A stretch of 64,000 bases of DNA from Paraglaciecola arctica BSs20135 (GCF_000314995.1 NZ_BAEO01000015.1:62001-126000); one strand, 5' to 3'; shown: positions 28,090-36,358, numbered from the stretch's first letter. Translations and numbers: made by a program. Notes: a model not told the origin generated them from the letters alone.

Positions 28090-28164
28090 TGGAGCGGGAA
28101 ACGAGATTCGAACTCGCGACCCCAACCTTGGCAAGGTTGTGCTCTACCACTGAGCTATTCCCGC
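28090..28164 (-). tRNA. tRNA-Gly (GCC)
   Basis: A 75-nt tRNA with acceptor GCGGGAA/TTCCCGC, anticodon loop TTGCCAA (GCC), T-loop TTCGAAT and encoded CCA. It is first in the Gly-Cys-Leu tRNA cluster behind pgsA, a conserved gammaproteobacterial arrangement. Confidence 0.97.
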
Positions 28165-28355
28165 ATACTTACTCTACATTCTGTTCAGTCTGTTGTTTGC
28201 CTTGCTAGTGTTTCGCTTGGCTCCCTAAAACTGAGGCTGCATTCTACATTCAAAGTATTATGTGTCAACAATAAAAATTAGGTTTTTGAACTGACTGACT
28301 GAATTTTGACTTAAACGCGCTAAATTTAATCAAATCCACATTAATTAATGTCGAA

Positions 28356-28919
28356 CTACCCATTTTTTTGATCGTCCCATGCGGATTTTGTGTAAACCAG
28401 CATTGACCAAAAAGACAGCACAGCTGCAAAATATAATAAAATATATCCCAATGACACCCAATAAATTCGAATACCCATAAAATATTCCATCTCTGACAAC
28501 AAACCAATTAAGGCTAACATTTGTGCCATAGTTTTAGCTTTGCCAGAAAAGGAAACTTTAACTAGGTCTTGTTTGCCTTGTTGCCCCATCCATTCTCTTA
28601 AGGCAGAGATATAGATTTCACGAGACATTAACAAAATAGCCGGAACGGTTATCCACACAGTATCGTAACTTTCGGTAATTAATAACAAAGCGGCTGCCAC
28701 AATGAGCTTGTCGGCCACGGGATCTAAAAATGCACCAAATGCAGTAGTCTGGTTTAACTTTCTTGCTAGGTAGCCGTCAAACCAATCTGTGATGGCGGCA
28801 AACCAGAATATAAACGCACCCGCTTGGTGCGCCCATTTCCAATCTAAAAAATAAACAGCAACAAACACAGGTATAAGCAACACCCTGACTATGGTAATGA
28901 TATTAGGGATAGTCCACAT
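28356..28919 (-). CDS. pgsA: CDP-diacylglycerol--glycerol-3-phosphate 3-phosphatidyltransferase
   Basis: A 187-residue inner-membrane enzyme that makes phosphatidylglycerophosphate from CDP-diacylglycerol and glycerol-3-phosphate, the committed step to phosphatidylglycerol and cardiolipin. The CDP-alcohol phosphotransferase signature DG-x2-AR-x8-G-x3-D-x3-D is visible as DGYLARKLNQTTAFGAFLDP followed by VADK. Four to five membrane helices and the opening MWTIPNIITIVRVLLIPVFV match the E. coli enzyme in length and sequence. It lies between uvrC and the tRNA-Gly-Cys-Leu cluster, the usual order. Confidence 0.97.
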   Translation of the reverse strand: MWTIPNIITIVRVLLIPVFVAVYFLDWKWAHQAGAFIFWFAAITDWFDGYLARKLNQTTAFGAFLDPVADKLIVAAALLLITESYDTVWITVPAILLMSREIYISALREWMGQQGKQDLVKVSFSGKAKTMAQMLALIGLLSEMEYFMGIRIYWVSLGYILLYFAAVLSFWSMLVYTKSAWDDQKNG

Positions 28920-29010
28920 CTAAATCTCTGTATTTCCTGTAATCGTAAAATGAATGGTTTAGGCTCTAAAACCCAGCTATTAACCCACATGCAGTGGATT
29001 ATTTCAAAGT

Positions 29011-30843
29011 TCAATTATGAATATGTTCATAAATAATATCGGCTAGCTCTTCACTGATACCCGGCACATTAGCAATTTCGCCTTTGCTAGCCTGTAATAC
29101 ACCGTGTAAACCGCCCATATATTTGAGTAAGCTTTGTCTTCTTTTTGCTCCCACACCGGGAATAGATTGTAATTTAGAGGTGTTTTTTTCTTTTTGACGC
29201 CTCTGCCTATGCCCTGCTATGGCAAACCTGTGTGCTTCGTCACGTATGTGTTGAATTAAATGTAACGCAGCACAATCTCCCGCCATGGGGATAGTGGCGT
29301 GATTACCGGCCATGATCAGCGTTTCTAACCCTGCCTTGCGACTACTGCCTTTGGCGACACCAATTAACATAGGTTTTTTATCTTGTTTCCAATCCTCGAA
29401 GTAGGCCTCTGCTTGGGCAAGTTGCCCTTTGCCGCCGTCGATAAATAGAATATCTGGAATTTTGTTGAGATCTTTAACGTCGCGATAGCGCCTTGCTAGT
29501 GCTTGCGCCATAGCGGCGTAATCATCTCCAGGGGTTATGCCTTCAATATTGTAACGGCGGTAATCGGTTTTGTAGGGCCCTTCCCTATTAAACACCACAC
29601 AAGATGCTACGGTTTGTTGACCCGATGTATGGCTAATGTCGAAACATTCCATACGTTGTATAGGTTGTTCAAGCTCTAAAATTTGTTCTAGTTCGACATA
29701 ACGGGCAAAAACCGACTTTTGATGGCTTTGCCGTGATTCTAGCGCCGTTTCGGCATTAGTATTGGCTAGGTCAAGGTAACGCCGTTTTTCGTCTCGAACA
29801 CCTTTGTAGAACTGAATTTTACGCCCGGCTTCTTTAGTTAATAAGGCCTCTATGGCGGCTTGTTCTTCTAACTCGCAAGGGATCACAATTTGCTGGGGAA
29901 TAATTTTATTGCCTGCAAGATAAAATTGTAAAATAAAAGATTGAAACACCTCTGCGTCACTCGACTGAGCCGGCACTTTTGGATAAAAACTTTTGCTGCC
30001 AAGTAATTTATTGTCGCGAATAAACAAACCTTGGATACTGGCAATACCATTACGGTAGGCAAAACCAAATACATCCATCTCTTGTTGATTGCCACTGACC
30101 CATTGTTGTTCTTGCACCTTGTTTAAGGCGCCAATCTGATCGCGGTAACGAGCAGCAGCTTCAAATCTAAGGTCAATGCTGGCCTGCTCCATTTTACCCA
30201 CCAAGGAGTCGATAACTTGTTTGTTTTTACCTATTAGGAATAACCGCGCGTATTGAACTTGTTGTGAATACTCTTCATCTGTCACTAAACCTTCGACACA
30301 AGGACCCGCGCAGCGTTGTAATTGATACTGCAAACAAGGCCGGGTTCGGGCGCGGTAATAACTGTCTTCACACTGGCGAATGGGAAACAAGCGCTGCATA
30401 GTACGTAAACTTTCGCGCACTGCCCATGCACTGGGATAAGGACCAAAATATTCGCCCTTGAGCTTTTTGGGGCCACGATGATTACTTAGCCTAGGGTGGG
30501 AATGTTCAGATAAAAAGATAAAAGGATAAGACTTATCGTCTCTTAACAATACGTTATATCTAGGTTTGTATTTTTTTATGTAGTTGTTTTCAAGAATAAA
30601 GGCTTCGGCTTCACTGTGCACCACAGTGACATCCATTTCACAGATTTGTTTAACCAGCGACTTGGTCTTAATACTATCAACATTAGTGCGAAAATAACTC
30701 GATACACGTTTTTTAAGGTTTTTAGCTTTACCTACATAAATCACTTCCTCTTTCTGATTGTACATCCGGTAAACGCCCGGTTGGTTAGTCAGGTTTTTGA
30801 GAAAGCCTTGGTGATCGAATGGTTCGTTAGTACTAGTGCTCAT
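29011..30843 (-). CDS. uvrC: Excinuclease ABC subunit C
   Basis: A 610-residue nucleotide excision repair nuclease that makes both incisions around UvrB-bound lesions. It has an N-terminal GIY-YIG domain (GVYRMYNQKEEVIYVGKAKNLKKR, residues 24-47), the UVR motif near residue 210, the RNase H-like C-terminal nuclease (MECFDISHTSGQQTVASCVVF and DILFIDGGKGQL), and a terminal double helix-hairpin-helix (LQSIPGVGAKRRQSLLKYMGG). Length equals the E. coli protein. It is 14 bases downstream of uvrY, so the two are probably co-transcribed, as in E. coli. Confidence 0.98.
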   Translation of the reverse strand: MSTSTNEPFDHQGFLKNLTNQPGVYRMYNQKEEVIYVGKAKNLKKRVSSYFRTNVDSIKTKSLVKQICEMDVTVVHSEAEAFILENNYIKKYKPRYNVLLRDDKSYPFIFLSEHSHPRLSNHRGPKKLKGEYFGPYPSAWAVRESLRTMQRLFPIRQCEDSYYRARTRPCLQYQLQRCAGPCVEGLVTDEEYSQQVQYARLFLIGKNKQVIDSLVGKMEQASIDLRFEAAARYRDQIGALNKVQEQQWVSGNQQEMDVFGFAYRNGIASIQGLFIRDNKLLGSKSFYPKVPAQSSDAEVFQSFILQFYLAGNKIIPQQIVIPCELEEQAAIEALLTKEAGRKIQFYKGVRDEKRRYLDLANTNAETALESRQSHQKSVFARYVELEQILELEQPIQRMECFDISHTSGQQTVASCVVFNREGPYKTDYRRYNIEGITPGDDYAAMAQALARRYRDVKDLNKIPDILFIDGGKGQLAQAEAYFEDWKQDKKPMLIGVAKGSSRKAGLETLIMAGNHATIPMAGDCAALHLIQHIRDEAHRFAIAGHRQRRQKEKNTSKLQSIPGVGAKRRQSLLKYMGGLHGVLQASKGEIANVPGISEELADIIYEHIHN

Positions 30844-30857
30844 TAAAGTCGGTTGAT

Positions 30858-31502
30858 TTAAAAATGATCAGAAGATATTAATTTATTTCGCAAAGCAAGG
30901 TGAGTAAGTTCAACATCAGTACTTACCTTAAGTTTCTCAAACATTCGATAGCGATAAGTATTCACTGTTTTAGCGCTGATATTAAGAGATACCGCTATAT
31001 CTGGTACTTTAGCGCCTTTGGTTAACATTAGGGTAATTTCAAGTTCCCGTTCTGATAACTGGTCAAAGGGGTTGCTGTCGTTTAAGTTAAGTTGCCCAAG
31101 TGCAATCTGCTGGGCGATGTCGGGCGACACATATTTTTGGCCAGCAGCCACTTTATATATCGCTTTGATCATTTCTTTTGGATCCGAATCCTTAGTTAAA
31201 TAACCAAAGGCGCCCATTTGCATGACTTTAGCGGGGATAGGATTTTCTTTGTGTACAGATAACACTATGACTCGGGTGTTTTCAGAAAAACGTAAAATTT
31301 GTTTGGTGGCTTCTAAGCCACCAATTCCCGGCATGCTCATATCCATCAATACCAGATCAGGAGCATGCTTGCGACAAAATTTAACCGCATCTTCGCCATT
31401 GGTGGCTTCACCTACTACTGAAAAATCGGATACGTCTTCTAAAATACGACGGATACCCGTTCTAACTAATTCGTGGTCGTCTACTAACAACAGTTTAATC
31501 AA
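30858..31502 (-). CDS. uvrY: GacA/UvrY-type response regulator
   Basis: A 214-residue response regulator with receiver residues D8-D9, D54 and the usual K in LTKDSD, and a LuxR-type helix-turn-helix at about residues 150-205 (LSERELEITLMLTKGAKVPDIAVSLNISAKTVNTYRYRMFEKL). It is clearly the UvrY/GacA/SirA orthologue given its coupling to uvrC. In gammaproteobacteria BarA-UvrY activates CsrB/RsmZ-type small RNAs that titrate CsrA, which is relevant to the GGA-loop hairpins in this window. The small zinc-ribbon gene lies just upstream in the same direction. Confidence 0.96.
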   Translation of the reverse strand: MIKLLLVDDHELVRTGIRRILEDVSDFSVVGEATNGEDAVKFCRKHAPDLVLMDMSMPGIGGLEATKQILRFSENTRVIVLSVHKENPIPAKVMQMGAFGYLTKDSDPKEMIKAIYKVAAGQKYVSPDIAQQIALGQLNLNDSNPFDQLSERELEITLMLTKGAKVPDIAVSLNISAKTVNTYRYRMFEKLKVSTDVELTHLALRNKLISSDHF

Positions 31503-31520
31503 GGTAAGATCTCTTTAATT

Positions 31521-31754
31521 CTAACGGTAAAAGTGTGTACTGAGTCTGTTCCAACCTTGGATAGTATCTGCTATTCCTTGTCCAATATTATACGCATAAC
31601 ATTGTTCAACCTGACATCGAATAACCCATCTATTTTCACAACCTGCGATTGCCTTGGGTTTACTAGGCTTTCCACCGCAACGACAATTAAGCGGCATATC
31701 GATAACAGTTTTATTTTTCTCTGAATGCTTATATTTTTGATTAACGGCGGTCAT
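31521..31754 (-). CDS. Small zinc-ribbon-like protein
   Basis: A 77-residue protein; the start was set at the ATG at 31754 (an upstream TTG would add three residues). Two cysteine groups (CRCGGKP near residue 25 and C-x7-RCQVEQC near 39-52), with a W between them, suggest a small zinc ribbon of the Lar/DUF-type found in phage and host proteins. It lies 18 bases upstream of uvrY in the same direction and could be co-transcribed. No function can be assigned, and it may be a decayed or horizontally acquired gene. Confidence 0.55.
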   Translation of the reverse strand: MTAVNQKYKHSEKNKTVIDMPLNCRCGGKPSKPKAIAGCENRWVIRCQVEQCYAYNIGQGIADTIQGWNRLSTHFYR

Positions 31755-31950
31755 AATTATCAATGAGAAAGACTATCGATAGGCAAGAGCATAAAGTATT
31801 ACTTAACAAAACCATACTGAAAGTCGAAATTACTGCAATTGTAGCTTAACTTTTGAGCATAAATACCCATCCATACCAGCAATATTGATTTTTAGGATTA
31901 GTTGGCTGAGATTGGTAAGGATAGGATTGCGGAATACCTCAATGTATTTT

Positions 31951-32100
31951 GTACTCGGGCTATCCATGCCCTCACCCGCGTTGCAGGCCAAGCAAAGCTT
32001 GTTCAAAAACTTTCCAGAAGTTTTTGTATTCGGGCTATCCATGCCCTCACCCGCGTTGCGGGCCAAGCAAAGCTTGTTCAAAAACTTTCCAGAAGTTTTT
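31951..32100 (-). repeat. 75-bp tandem repeat, two copies, with GGA-loop hairpins on the minus strand
   Basis: Units 31951-32025 and 32026-32100 differ at two positions. Each ends in a hairpin with a 9-bp perfect stem (CAAAAACTT/AAGTTTTTG) and loop TCCAG (CTGGA on the minus strand), and contains a CCCGC/GCGGG-type inverted repeat. All three frames stay open through the repeats, but I see no gene. Confidence 0.85.
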
Positions 32101-32210
32101 GTCGAACCGCGGGGGTTCTCATCCCTCTGATTGAATTGGGTGATAAATTTTAAGCAATAAACACCCGCAGCAGGAGCGGGTTTCTTGTATATGGCGGATA
32201 GCGAGGGATA
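32101..32210 (-). repeat. Duplicated tRNA-Ser 3' end with its terminator (outer copy)
   Basis: This segment repeats 32278-32388 with few changes. It holds the last 18 or so bases of the tRNA-Ser gene (32193-32210 on the minus strand), a copy of its terminator (ACCCGC with GCGGGT, about 32163-32182) and a conserved block CGAACCGCGGGGGT with CATCCCTCT. It is not a functional tRNA because the 5' part is missing. Confidence 0.85.
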
Positions 32211-32214
32211 TACT

Positions 32215-32279
32215 CAAATACATCCATGTATTTGCCCCTTCAGGCGCTGACGCGGTACTAATCGTTCCCGACGATTAGT
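32215..32279 (-). repeat. Two perfect GGA-loop hairpins between the tRNA-Ser repeats
   Basis: At 32215-32234 a 9-bp stem (CAAATACAT/ATGTATTTG) is closed by CC; the minus strand reads ACATGGATGT. At 32257-32279 a 9-bp stem (ACTAATCGT/ACGATTAGT) has loop TCCCG (CGGGA on the minus strand). Confidence 0.8.
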
Positions 32280-32337
32280 CGAACCGCGGGGGTCCTCATC
32301 CCTCTAATTGAATTCAATAATAAATTTTAAGCAATAA

Positions 32338-32362
32338 AAAACCCGCAACAAGTGCGGGTTTC
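32338..32362 (-). terminator. Rho-independent terminator of tRNA-Ser
   Basis: On the minus strand a 7-bp stem ACCCGCA/TGCGGGT with a five-base loop is followed by a T-run (TTTTTT), directly after the tRNA 3' end. Confidence 0.85.
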
Positions 32363-32370
32363 TTAAAATG

Positions 32371-32462
32371 TGGCGGATAGCGAGGGATTCGAACCCCCGG
32401 TAGGTTTGACCCTACGTCTGATTTCAAGTCAGGTGCATTAAACCGAGCTCTGCCAGCTATCC
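32371..32462 (-). tRNA. tRNA-Ser (UGA)
   Basis: A 92-nt tRNA with acceptor GGATAGC/GCTATCC, discriminator G, encoded CCA, anticodon loop CTTGAAA (UGA), a long variable arm (GTAGGGTCAAACCTAC) and T-loop TTCGAAT. Its 3' end and terminator are duplicated downstream at 32101-32210. Confidence 0.96.
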
Positions 32463-32732
32463 GAATTGTTCTCATTCCTGAGTGGCTAAGCTAAGCTTTT
32501 TTGCCTCCCCGAATTGAGGATGCGAATATTAGTGACGTTTCTAGGGCTTGTAAAGCCTTAATTGCACAAAAAGTGCTGATTGATTATTGTTTGAACGGAT
32601 TGTACGCATTTACATCAAGTTACTAATAAGATAAATATTTAAATACGGTATTACTTGAAAAAGTGAACCAAACCCCATACAAAGACACTATTAAATATAG
32701 AATCTTTTTTTAACTTACGTTTGGAGAATATA

Positions 32733-33401
32733 ATGGATCAAAGAACTTCCTTTAGTAGTGCAGGTGAAGCTTCTGCATTACAAACCAACAAAGTACTTCG
32801 CAATACTTATATGTTGTTGGCGATGACATTAACGTTCAGCGCAGTTTGTGCTGGGGTTGCCATGTCTATAGGTCTAGGGCAAGGCGCTGCTATGATGATG
32901 AGTCTTGGTGCGTTAGTGATGATTTTCTTCCTTAATAAAGCAGCACAAAGCTCAATGGGCATTGTGTTTGTTTTTGTGTTTACTGGTTTATTGGGCGCTT
33001 CTTTAGGGCCAATGCTAAATCACTATGCTGGTTTTCCAGGTGGCACAAGTTTAATTATGCAGGCCTTTGGTACTACTGCTTTGGTATTCTTCGGATTATC
33101 AGGCTATGTACTAACGACTAAAAAAGACTTCTCTTTTATGGGTGGGTTTTTACTAGTAGGTTTGATTGTGGCCGTTGTTGCGTCACTTGCTAACATTTTC
33201 TTCGCTATTCCAGCATTAAGCTTAGCGATAAGTGCAGCGATAGTGTTCATCATGTCTGGTTTCATTTTATATGATACTAGCCGCATCATAAACGGTGGCG
33301 AAACTAACTATATTCGCGCTACTGTTTCTATGTACTTAAACATCTATAACTTATTCACCTCTATCTTGCATCTTCTTGGTGTTTTCGGTGGCGATGATTA
33401 A
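32733..33401 (+). CDS. yccA: Bax inhibitor-1 family protein (YccA-like)
   Basis: A 222-residue inner-membrane protein with seven predicted helices, from the UPF0005/Bax inhibitor-1 family. In E. coli YccA interacts with and restrains the FtsH protease. The C-terminal stretch SGFILYDTSRIINGGETNYIRATVSMYLNIYNLFTSILHLLG is diagnostic. The start was set at 32733 because GGAGAA lies a few bases upstream; the TTG at 32721 overlaps that site. It precedes the tus genes as in other gammaproteobacteria and has its own terminator. Confidence 0.93.
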   Translation: MDQRTSFSSAGEASALQTNKVLRNTYMLLAMTLTFSAVCAGVAMSIGLGQGAAMMMSLGALVMIFFLNKAAQSSMGIVFVFVFTGLLGASLGPMLNHYAGFPGGTSLIMQAFGTTALVFFGLSGYVLTTKKDFSFMGGFLLVGLIVAVVASLANIFFAIPALSLAISAAIVFIMSGFILYDTSRIINGGETNYIRATVSMYLNIYNLFTSILHLLGVFGGDD

Positions 33402-33424
33402 TTCCTAAATGAATTAACTTTTAA

Positions 33425-33455
33425 AACGCCTCAGCTTGCTGGGGCGTTTTTTTAT
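33425..33455 (+). terminator. Rho-independent terminator after yccA
   Basis: A stem AAAACGCC/GGCGTTTT with inner AGC/GCT is followed by a T-run on the plus strand, 23 bases after the stop codon. Confidence 0.88.
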
Positions 33456-33472
33456 GTTACATTTGCAATCCT

Positions 33473-33862
33473 ATGGCATCTTTTACCTTATTAGTTACAT
33501 CCGCCCCCTTTTCAGAACAAAGCGCTTATAGCGCATACCGTTTTGCCCTTGCTGCTGCCCAAGCAAAACACAGTATCAATGGCATCTTTTTTTATCAAAG
33601 TGGCACCTTAAATGGTTCTAGTTTACAAATAACCCCATCTAATGAATTTGATTTATATTCAGCATGGAAAAAGCTGTCGCAGCAATATCAAGTGCCTCTT
33701 ATGGTATGTGTTAGCGCCGCGAGTAAAAGAGGGATTACCACAGCAGAAGATGCGCAAGACTCTGACAATCCCCATTTTAGTTTGGCTGCACCTTTTGAAT
33801 CTGTTGGTTTAGGCGAATTAGCTACATTGATTAGTAACAGCGATAGGTTGCTACAATTTTGA
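33473..33862 (+). CDS. tusD: tRNA 2-thiouridine relay protein TusD
   Basis: A 129-residue DsrE-family subunit of the TusBCD sulfur relay, which passes persulfide from IscS/TusA toward TusE and MnmA for the 2-thio group of tRNA wobble uridine. The active cysteine lies in VPLMVCVSAASKRG (about residue 82), in the position of the E. coli TusD Cys. Gene order tusD-tusC-tusB-tusE and overlaps confirm it. Confidence 0.95.
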   Translation: MASFTLLVTSAPFSEQSAYSAYRFALAAAQAKHSINGIFFYQSGTLNGSSLQITPSNEFDLYSAWKKLSQQYQVPLMVCVSAASKRGITTAEDAQDSDNPHFSLAAPFESVGLGELATLISNSDRLLQF

Positions 33863-34227
33863 GCCAGTCCACAACCAGCATCGCCATTATCAATAAATCA
33901 GCGCCCTATGGCTCATCAAATGGCCAAGAAAGCTTAGATATGGCGTTAGCCATGAGTAACTTTGCTCAAGACGTGAGTGTGTTTTTTATGGATGATGGCG
34001 TGTTTCAATTATTGTTACCCCAAGATCCAACAACCATAGATGCTAAGGCTTATTACAAAACCTTTCCTGCTTTAGAATTTTATGACATTGAAAATATTTA
34101 TGTCTGCAAACAAAGTCTGATACAAAGAAGTATTCAAACATCTCAGTTATGTATTCCAGTGACACTAATGGAGTTTGATGATTTGTCTAAGCTGCTCGCT
34201 AAGCAGCAACACCTGATGAGCTTTTAA
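33859..34227 (+). CDS. tusC: tRNA 2-thiouridine relay protein TusC
   Basis: A 122-residue DsrF-like subunit of TusBCD. The start is TTG and overlaps the tusD stop (TTGA), indicating translational coupling. Family stretches: INKSAPYGSSNGQESLDMALAMSNFAQDVSVFFMDDGVFQLL. It shares its last base with the first base of tusB. Confidence 0.94.
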   Translation: MSQSTTSIAIINKSAPYGSSNGQESLDMALAMSNFAQDVSVFFMDDGVFQLLLPQDPTTIDAKAYYKTFPALEFYDIENIYVCKQSLIQRSIQTSQLCIPVTLMEFDDLSKLLAKQQHLMSF

Positions 34228-34511
34228 TGATTTTACACAAAATATCCACTAGCCCATTTACTCATCTAGCCTTAGAACATTGTTTGCTGCGACTACATAG
34301 CTCAGATGGACTGCTACTGACTCAAGATGCTGTATATGGTTTGAGGCACCAAAGCTTGTATTCTAAGCTCTCAGAGCTGCGCTGCGTGTATGTGCTTAAA
34401 GAAGATGCACACGCTCGCGGCGTAGCAGTTGAAAATGACAAGATACAACTGGTCGATTATGCAGAATTTGTTGAGCTCAGTTTAGAATATGAAAAAGTAA
34501 TGAGTTGGTAA
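34227..34511 (+). CDS. tusB: tRNA 2-thiouridine relay protein TusB
   Basis: A 94-residue DsrH-like subunit of the TusBCD complex. The pattern LLTQDAVYGLRH and the final LVDYAEFVELSLEYEKVMSW match the family. Its ATG overlaps the tusC stop. Confidence 0.92.
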   Translation: MILHKISTSPFTHLALEHCLLRLHSSDGLLLTQDAVYGLRHQSLYSKLSELRCVYVLKEDAHARGVAVENDKIQLVDYAEFVELSLEYEKVMSW

Positions 34512-34517
34512 GGACAG

Positions 34518-34856
34518 ATGGAATATTATTTTGAAGTCGCGGGTAAAACTATTGCTACCGATAAAGCAGGCTACCTATTAGATATCGAAGATTGGCAAGA
34601 AGACTTAGCCCCTACTTTAGCCAAAACAGAAAACATCGAGTTAACCGCTAACCACTGGGAAGTAGTTAACTTTGTGCGCAAGTTTTACCTAGAATTTAAT
34701 ACTAGCCCAGCGATGCGAGCCTTAGTTAAAGCCATGGCCAATGAGTTTGGCCCTGAGAAAGGCAATAGCCGCTATTTGTTTAAGCTTTTCCCCAAAGGAC
34801 CCGCCAAACAAGCTACAAAAATAGCAGGACTGCCTAAACCTGCTAAATGTTTGTAA
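34518..34856 (+). CDS. tusE: Sulfur relay protein TusE (DsrC-like)
   Basis: A 112-residue DsrC-family protein that takes persulfide sulfur from TusBCD and delivers it to MnmA. The conserved C-terminal arm reads [27 protein letters not shown] with the penultimate cysteine that carries sulfur. The opening [32 protein letters not shown] is also typical. It closes the tus operon. Confidence 0.95.
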   Translation: MEYYFEVAGKTIATDKAGYLLDIEDWQEDLAPTLAKTENIELTANHWEVVNFVRKFYLEFNTSPAMRALVKAMANEFGPEKGNSRYLFKLFPKGPAKQATKIAGLPKPAKCL

Positions 34857-34879
34857 TCAATGCGTAAAAACAGCAGCTA

Positions 34880-34952
34880 AAAAAAGGGCGTTGGGGAAGA
34901 ATTGTCTTAATTAAATATGAGCGTTAATCAATATTTTCACTTAATTTGACTA
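34880..34952 (+). repeat. Direct repeat left of the first toxin-antitoxin module
   Basis: About 70 bp (GCGTTGGGGAAGAATTGT, then AATTAAATATGAGCGTTAAT, then CAATATTTTCACTT) is repeated in the same orientation at 35886-35955, right of the module. The module is therefore bracketed by direct repeats. Confidence 0.88.
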
Positions 34953-35043
34953 CAACACCAATACCAGCATCTGATAAATAGTAAACTGGTTAAGTTTTAA
35001 CAATTATATTAAAATATTAGTTATAGTTTTTAGAGGTAAAATT

Positions 35044-35277
35044 ATGGTCGCATTAGCACAAACAATAGATCATCTTATTGAAGAGCAAGTTAATGATGGA
35101 TCAGCACATTCTGAAATTGAAGCAGAACAAATGATTATCTCAGTTTTGGCTGAACGTGTTATTGATAGAAAAATAGCAGAATCCCAAGAGCAAGTGCGTA
35201 ATGGACAATATTCAGAATTTAATGATGAATTTATGACGAACTTACTTGCTCAAGCAAAAACTCGACATAGTGTTTGA
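35044..35277 (+). CDS. Putative antitoxin of a ParE-type module
   Basis: A 77-residue acidic protein (about 16 D/E) with a long helical appearance, sited 27 bases upstream of a RelE/ParE-fold toxin. This is the usual antitoxin-first order. I do not see a ribbon-helix-helix motif clearly; the N-terminal AQTIDHLIEEQVNDG could be its DNA-binding part. The assignment rests on size, charge and position. AGAGG upstream is a plausible ribosome binding site. Confidence 0.65.
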   Translation: MVALAQTIDHLIEEQVNDGSAHSEIEAEQMIISVLAERVIDRKIAESQEQVRNGQYSEFNDEFMTNLLAQAKTRHSV

Positions 35278-35304
35278 CTTAGCGTTTAGTGCTAGTTCGT
35301 TATA

Positions 35305-35619
35305 GTGGCATATTTTACAGTTAATATTTCTGAGAGTGCGAAACAAGATTTAGAAGACATATTTGATTATATATTCAACAATAGTAAAAATTTCAGTATC
35401 GCAAGTAACTTTGTACTAAAACTTAATAAAGCACTTGTAAAATCGTTATCATTCTCTCCAACAAAACACCCCATATATAAAAATAAAATCCGCAAATTTG
35501 TATACCCGCAAAATACAAATTATGTAGCATACTTTGAAATATTTGATGAAACCAAAGAAGTGATAATTCATATTATTACCGATACAAAACAATACACTCG
35601 GTATATGAATTTATCGTGA
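35305..35619 (+). CDS. RelE/ParE-family toxin
   Basis: A 104-residue basic protein starting at GTG. It has the ParE pattern VNISESAKQDLEDIFDYIFNN at the N-terminus, a central FSPTKHPIYKNKIRKFVYPQNTNYVAYFEIF and a final VIIHIITDTKQYTRYM strand. ParE toxins inhibit gyrase and RelE toxins cut mRNA; the target here cannot be told apart from sequence. It pairs with the preceding small acidic gene. Confidence 0.82.
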   Translation: MAYFTVNISESAKQDLEDIFDYIFNNSKNFSIASNFVLKLNKALVKSLSFSPTKHPIYKNKIRKFVYPQNTNYVAYFEIFDETKEVIIHIITDTKQYTRYMNLS

Positions 35620-35812
35620 TAAATCTATTTTTGAAAATGTAGCAGTTTTACTTTCTTCACCCATTACCTTCGACTTTCCCCCTGTCATAACGCAATCTAG
35701 ACAGCCACGTTAATCCCCACCCCAAACAAGCATTTTGTGCTGAAACTTTAATGCCGCAAAACCGAGGCACAGCCGTGAGAGGTTGGAATTAATGAACAAA
35801 AATAGTTCATTA

Positions 35813-35880
35813 TTATCATGCGTGTCCTGTTAACTGTCTTATCATGCGTGTCCTGTTAACTGTCTTCTGTTAACTGTCTT
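35813..35880 (+). repeat. 26-bp tandem repeat, two and a half copies
   Basis: Units 35813-35838 and 35839-35864 are identical (TTATCATGCGTG and TCCTGTTAACTGTC); 35865-35880 repeats the last part. A related core in the opposite orientation (ACTAACAGGA) is repeated at 38814-38863. Confidence 0.9.
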
Positions 35881-35940
35881 AAAACAAGAGCGTTGGTGGA
35901 GAATTGTATTAATTAAATATGAGCGTTAATCAATATTTTC

Positions 35941-35996
35941 ACTTTAATTAAACTACGACCCCTTTATTACTTTAATTAAACTACGACCCCTTTATT
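35941..35996 (+). repeat. 28-bp tandem repeat, two copies
   Basis: Two identical units (ACTTTAATTAAACTACGACC then CCTTTATT) at 35941-35968 and 35969-35996. A close copy on the opposite strand lies at 38890-38915, so the second toxin-antitoxin module, the HNH gene and the intron fragment lie between inverted copies. Confidence 0.9.
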
Positions 35997-36043
35997 AACG
36001 ATCTAACTATTGACGACATACGTCAAAGACGTACAATAAAATC

Positions 36044-36358
36044 ATGTATACGATTATAGAAACCCCAACATTTAAGAATGATGCCGACTCGATCTGGACA
36101 GAAGATGAAAGAGGTGATTTTTGTACTTGGATTGCTGACAACCACGATTTAGGTGATGTCATACCCGGTAGTGGCGGATGCAGAAAAATTAGGTGGTCCA
36201 AACGCGGTGTAGGGAAACGAGGTGGTGTTCGAGTAATCTACTACACAAAACTTAAAAATGGTGAAATATGGCTGTTAGTTATTTACAGTAAGTCTGTAAC
36301 AGAAAATATTCCATCTCATATCCTTAAATCCATTAAAGAGGTAATAGATAATGGCTAA
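36044..36358 (+). CDS. HigB/RelE-like toxin of a type II module
   Basis: A 104-residue protein with the pattern typical of HigB-2/RelE toxins paired with NadS-like antitoxins: YTIIETPTFKNDADSIWTEDE, GDVIPGSGGCRKIRWSKRGVGKRGGVRVIYY and ENIPSHILKSIKEVI. The conserved KRGGVRVIYY strand is the catalytic core in relatives. It overlaps the downstream antitoxin gene by 8 bases; toxin-first order is normal for this family. Confidence 0.9.
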   Translation: MYTIIETPTFKNDADSIWTEDERGDFCTWIADNHDLGDVIPGSGGCRKIRWSKRGVGKRGGVRVIYYTKLKNGEIWLLVIYSKSVTENIPSHILKSIKEVIDNG

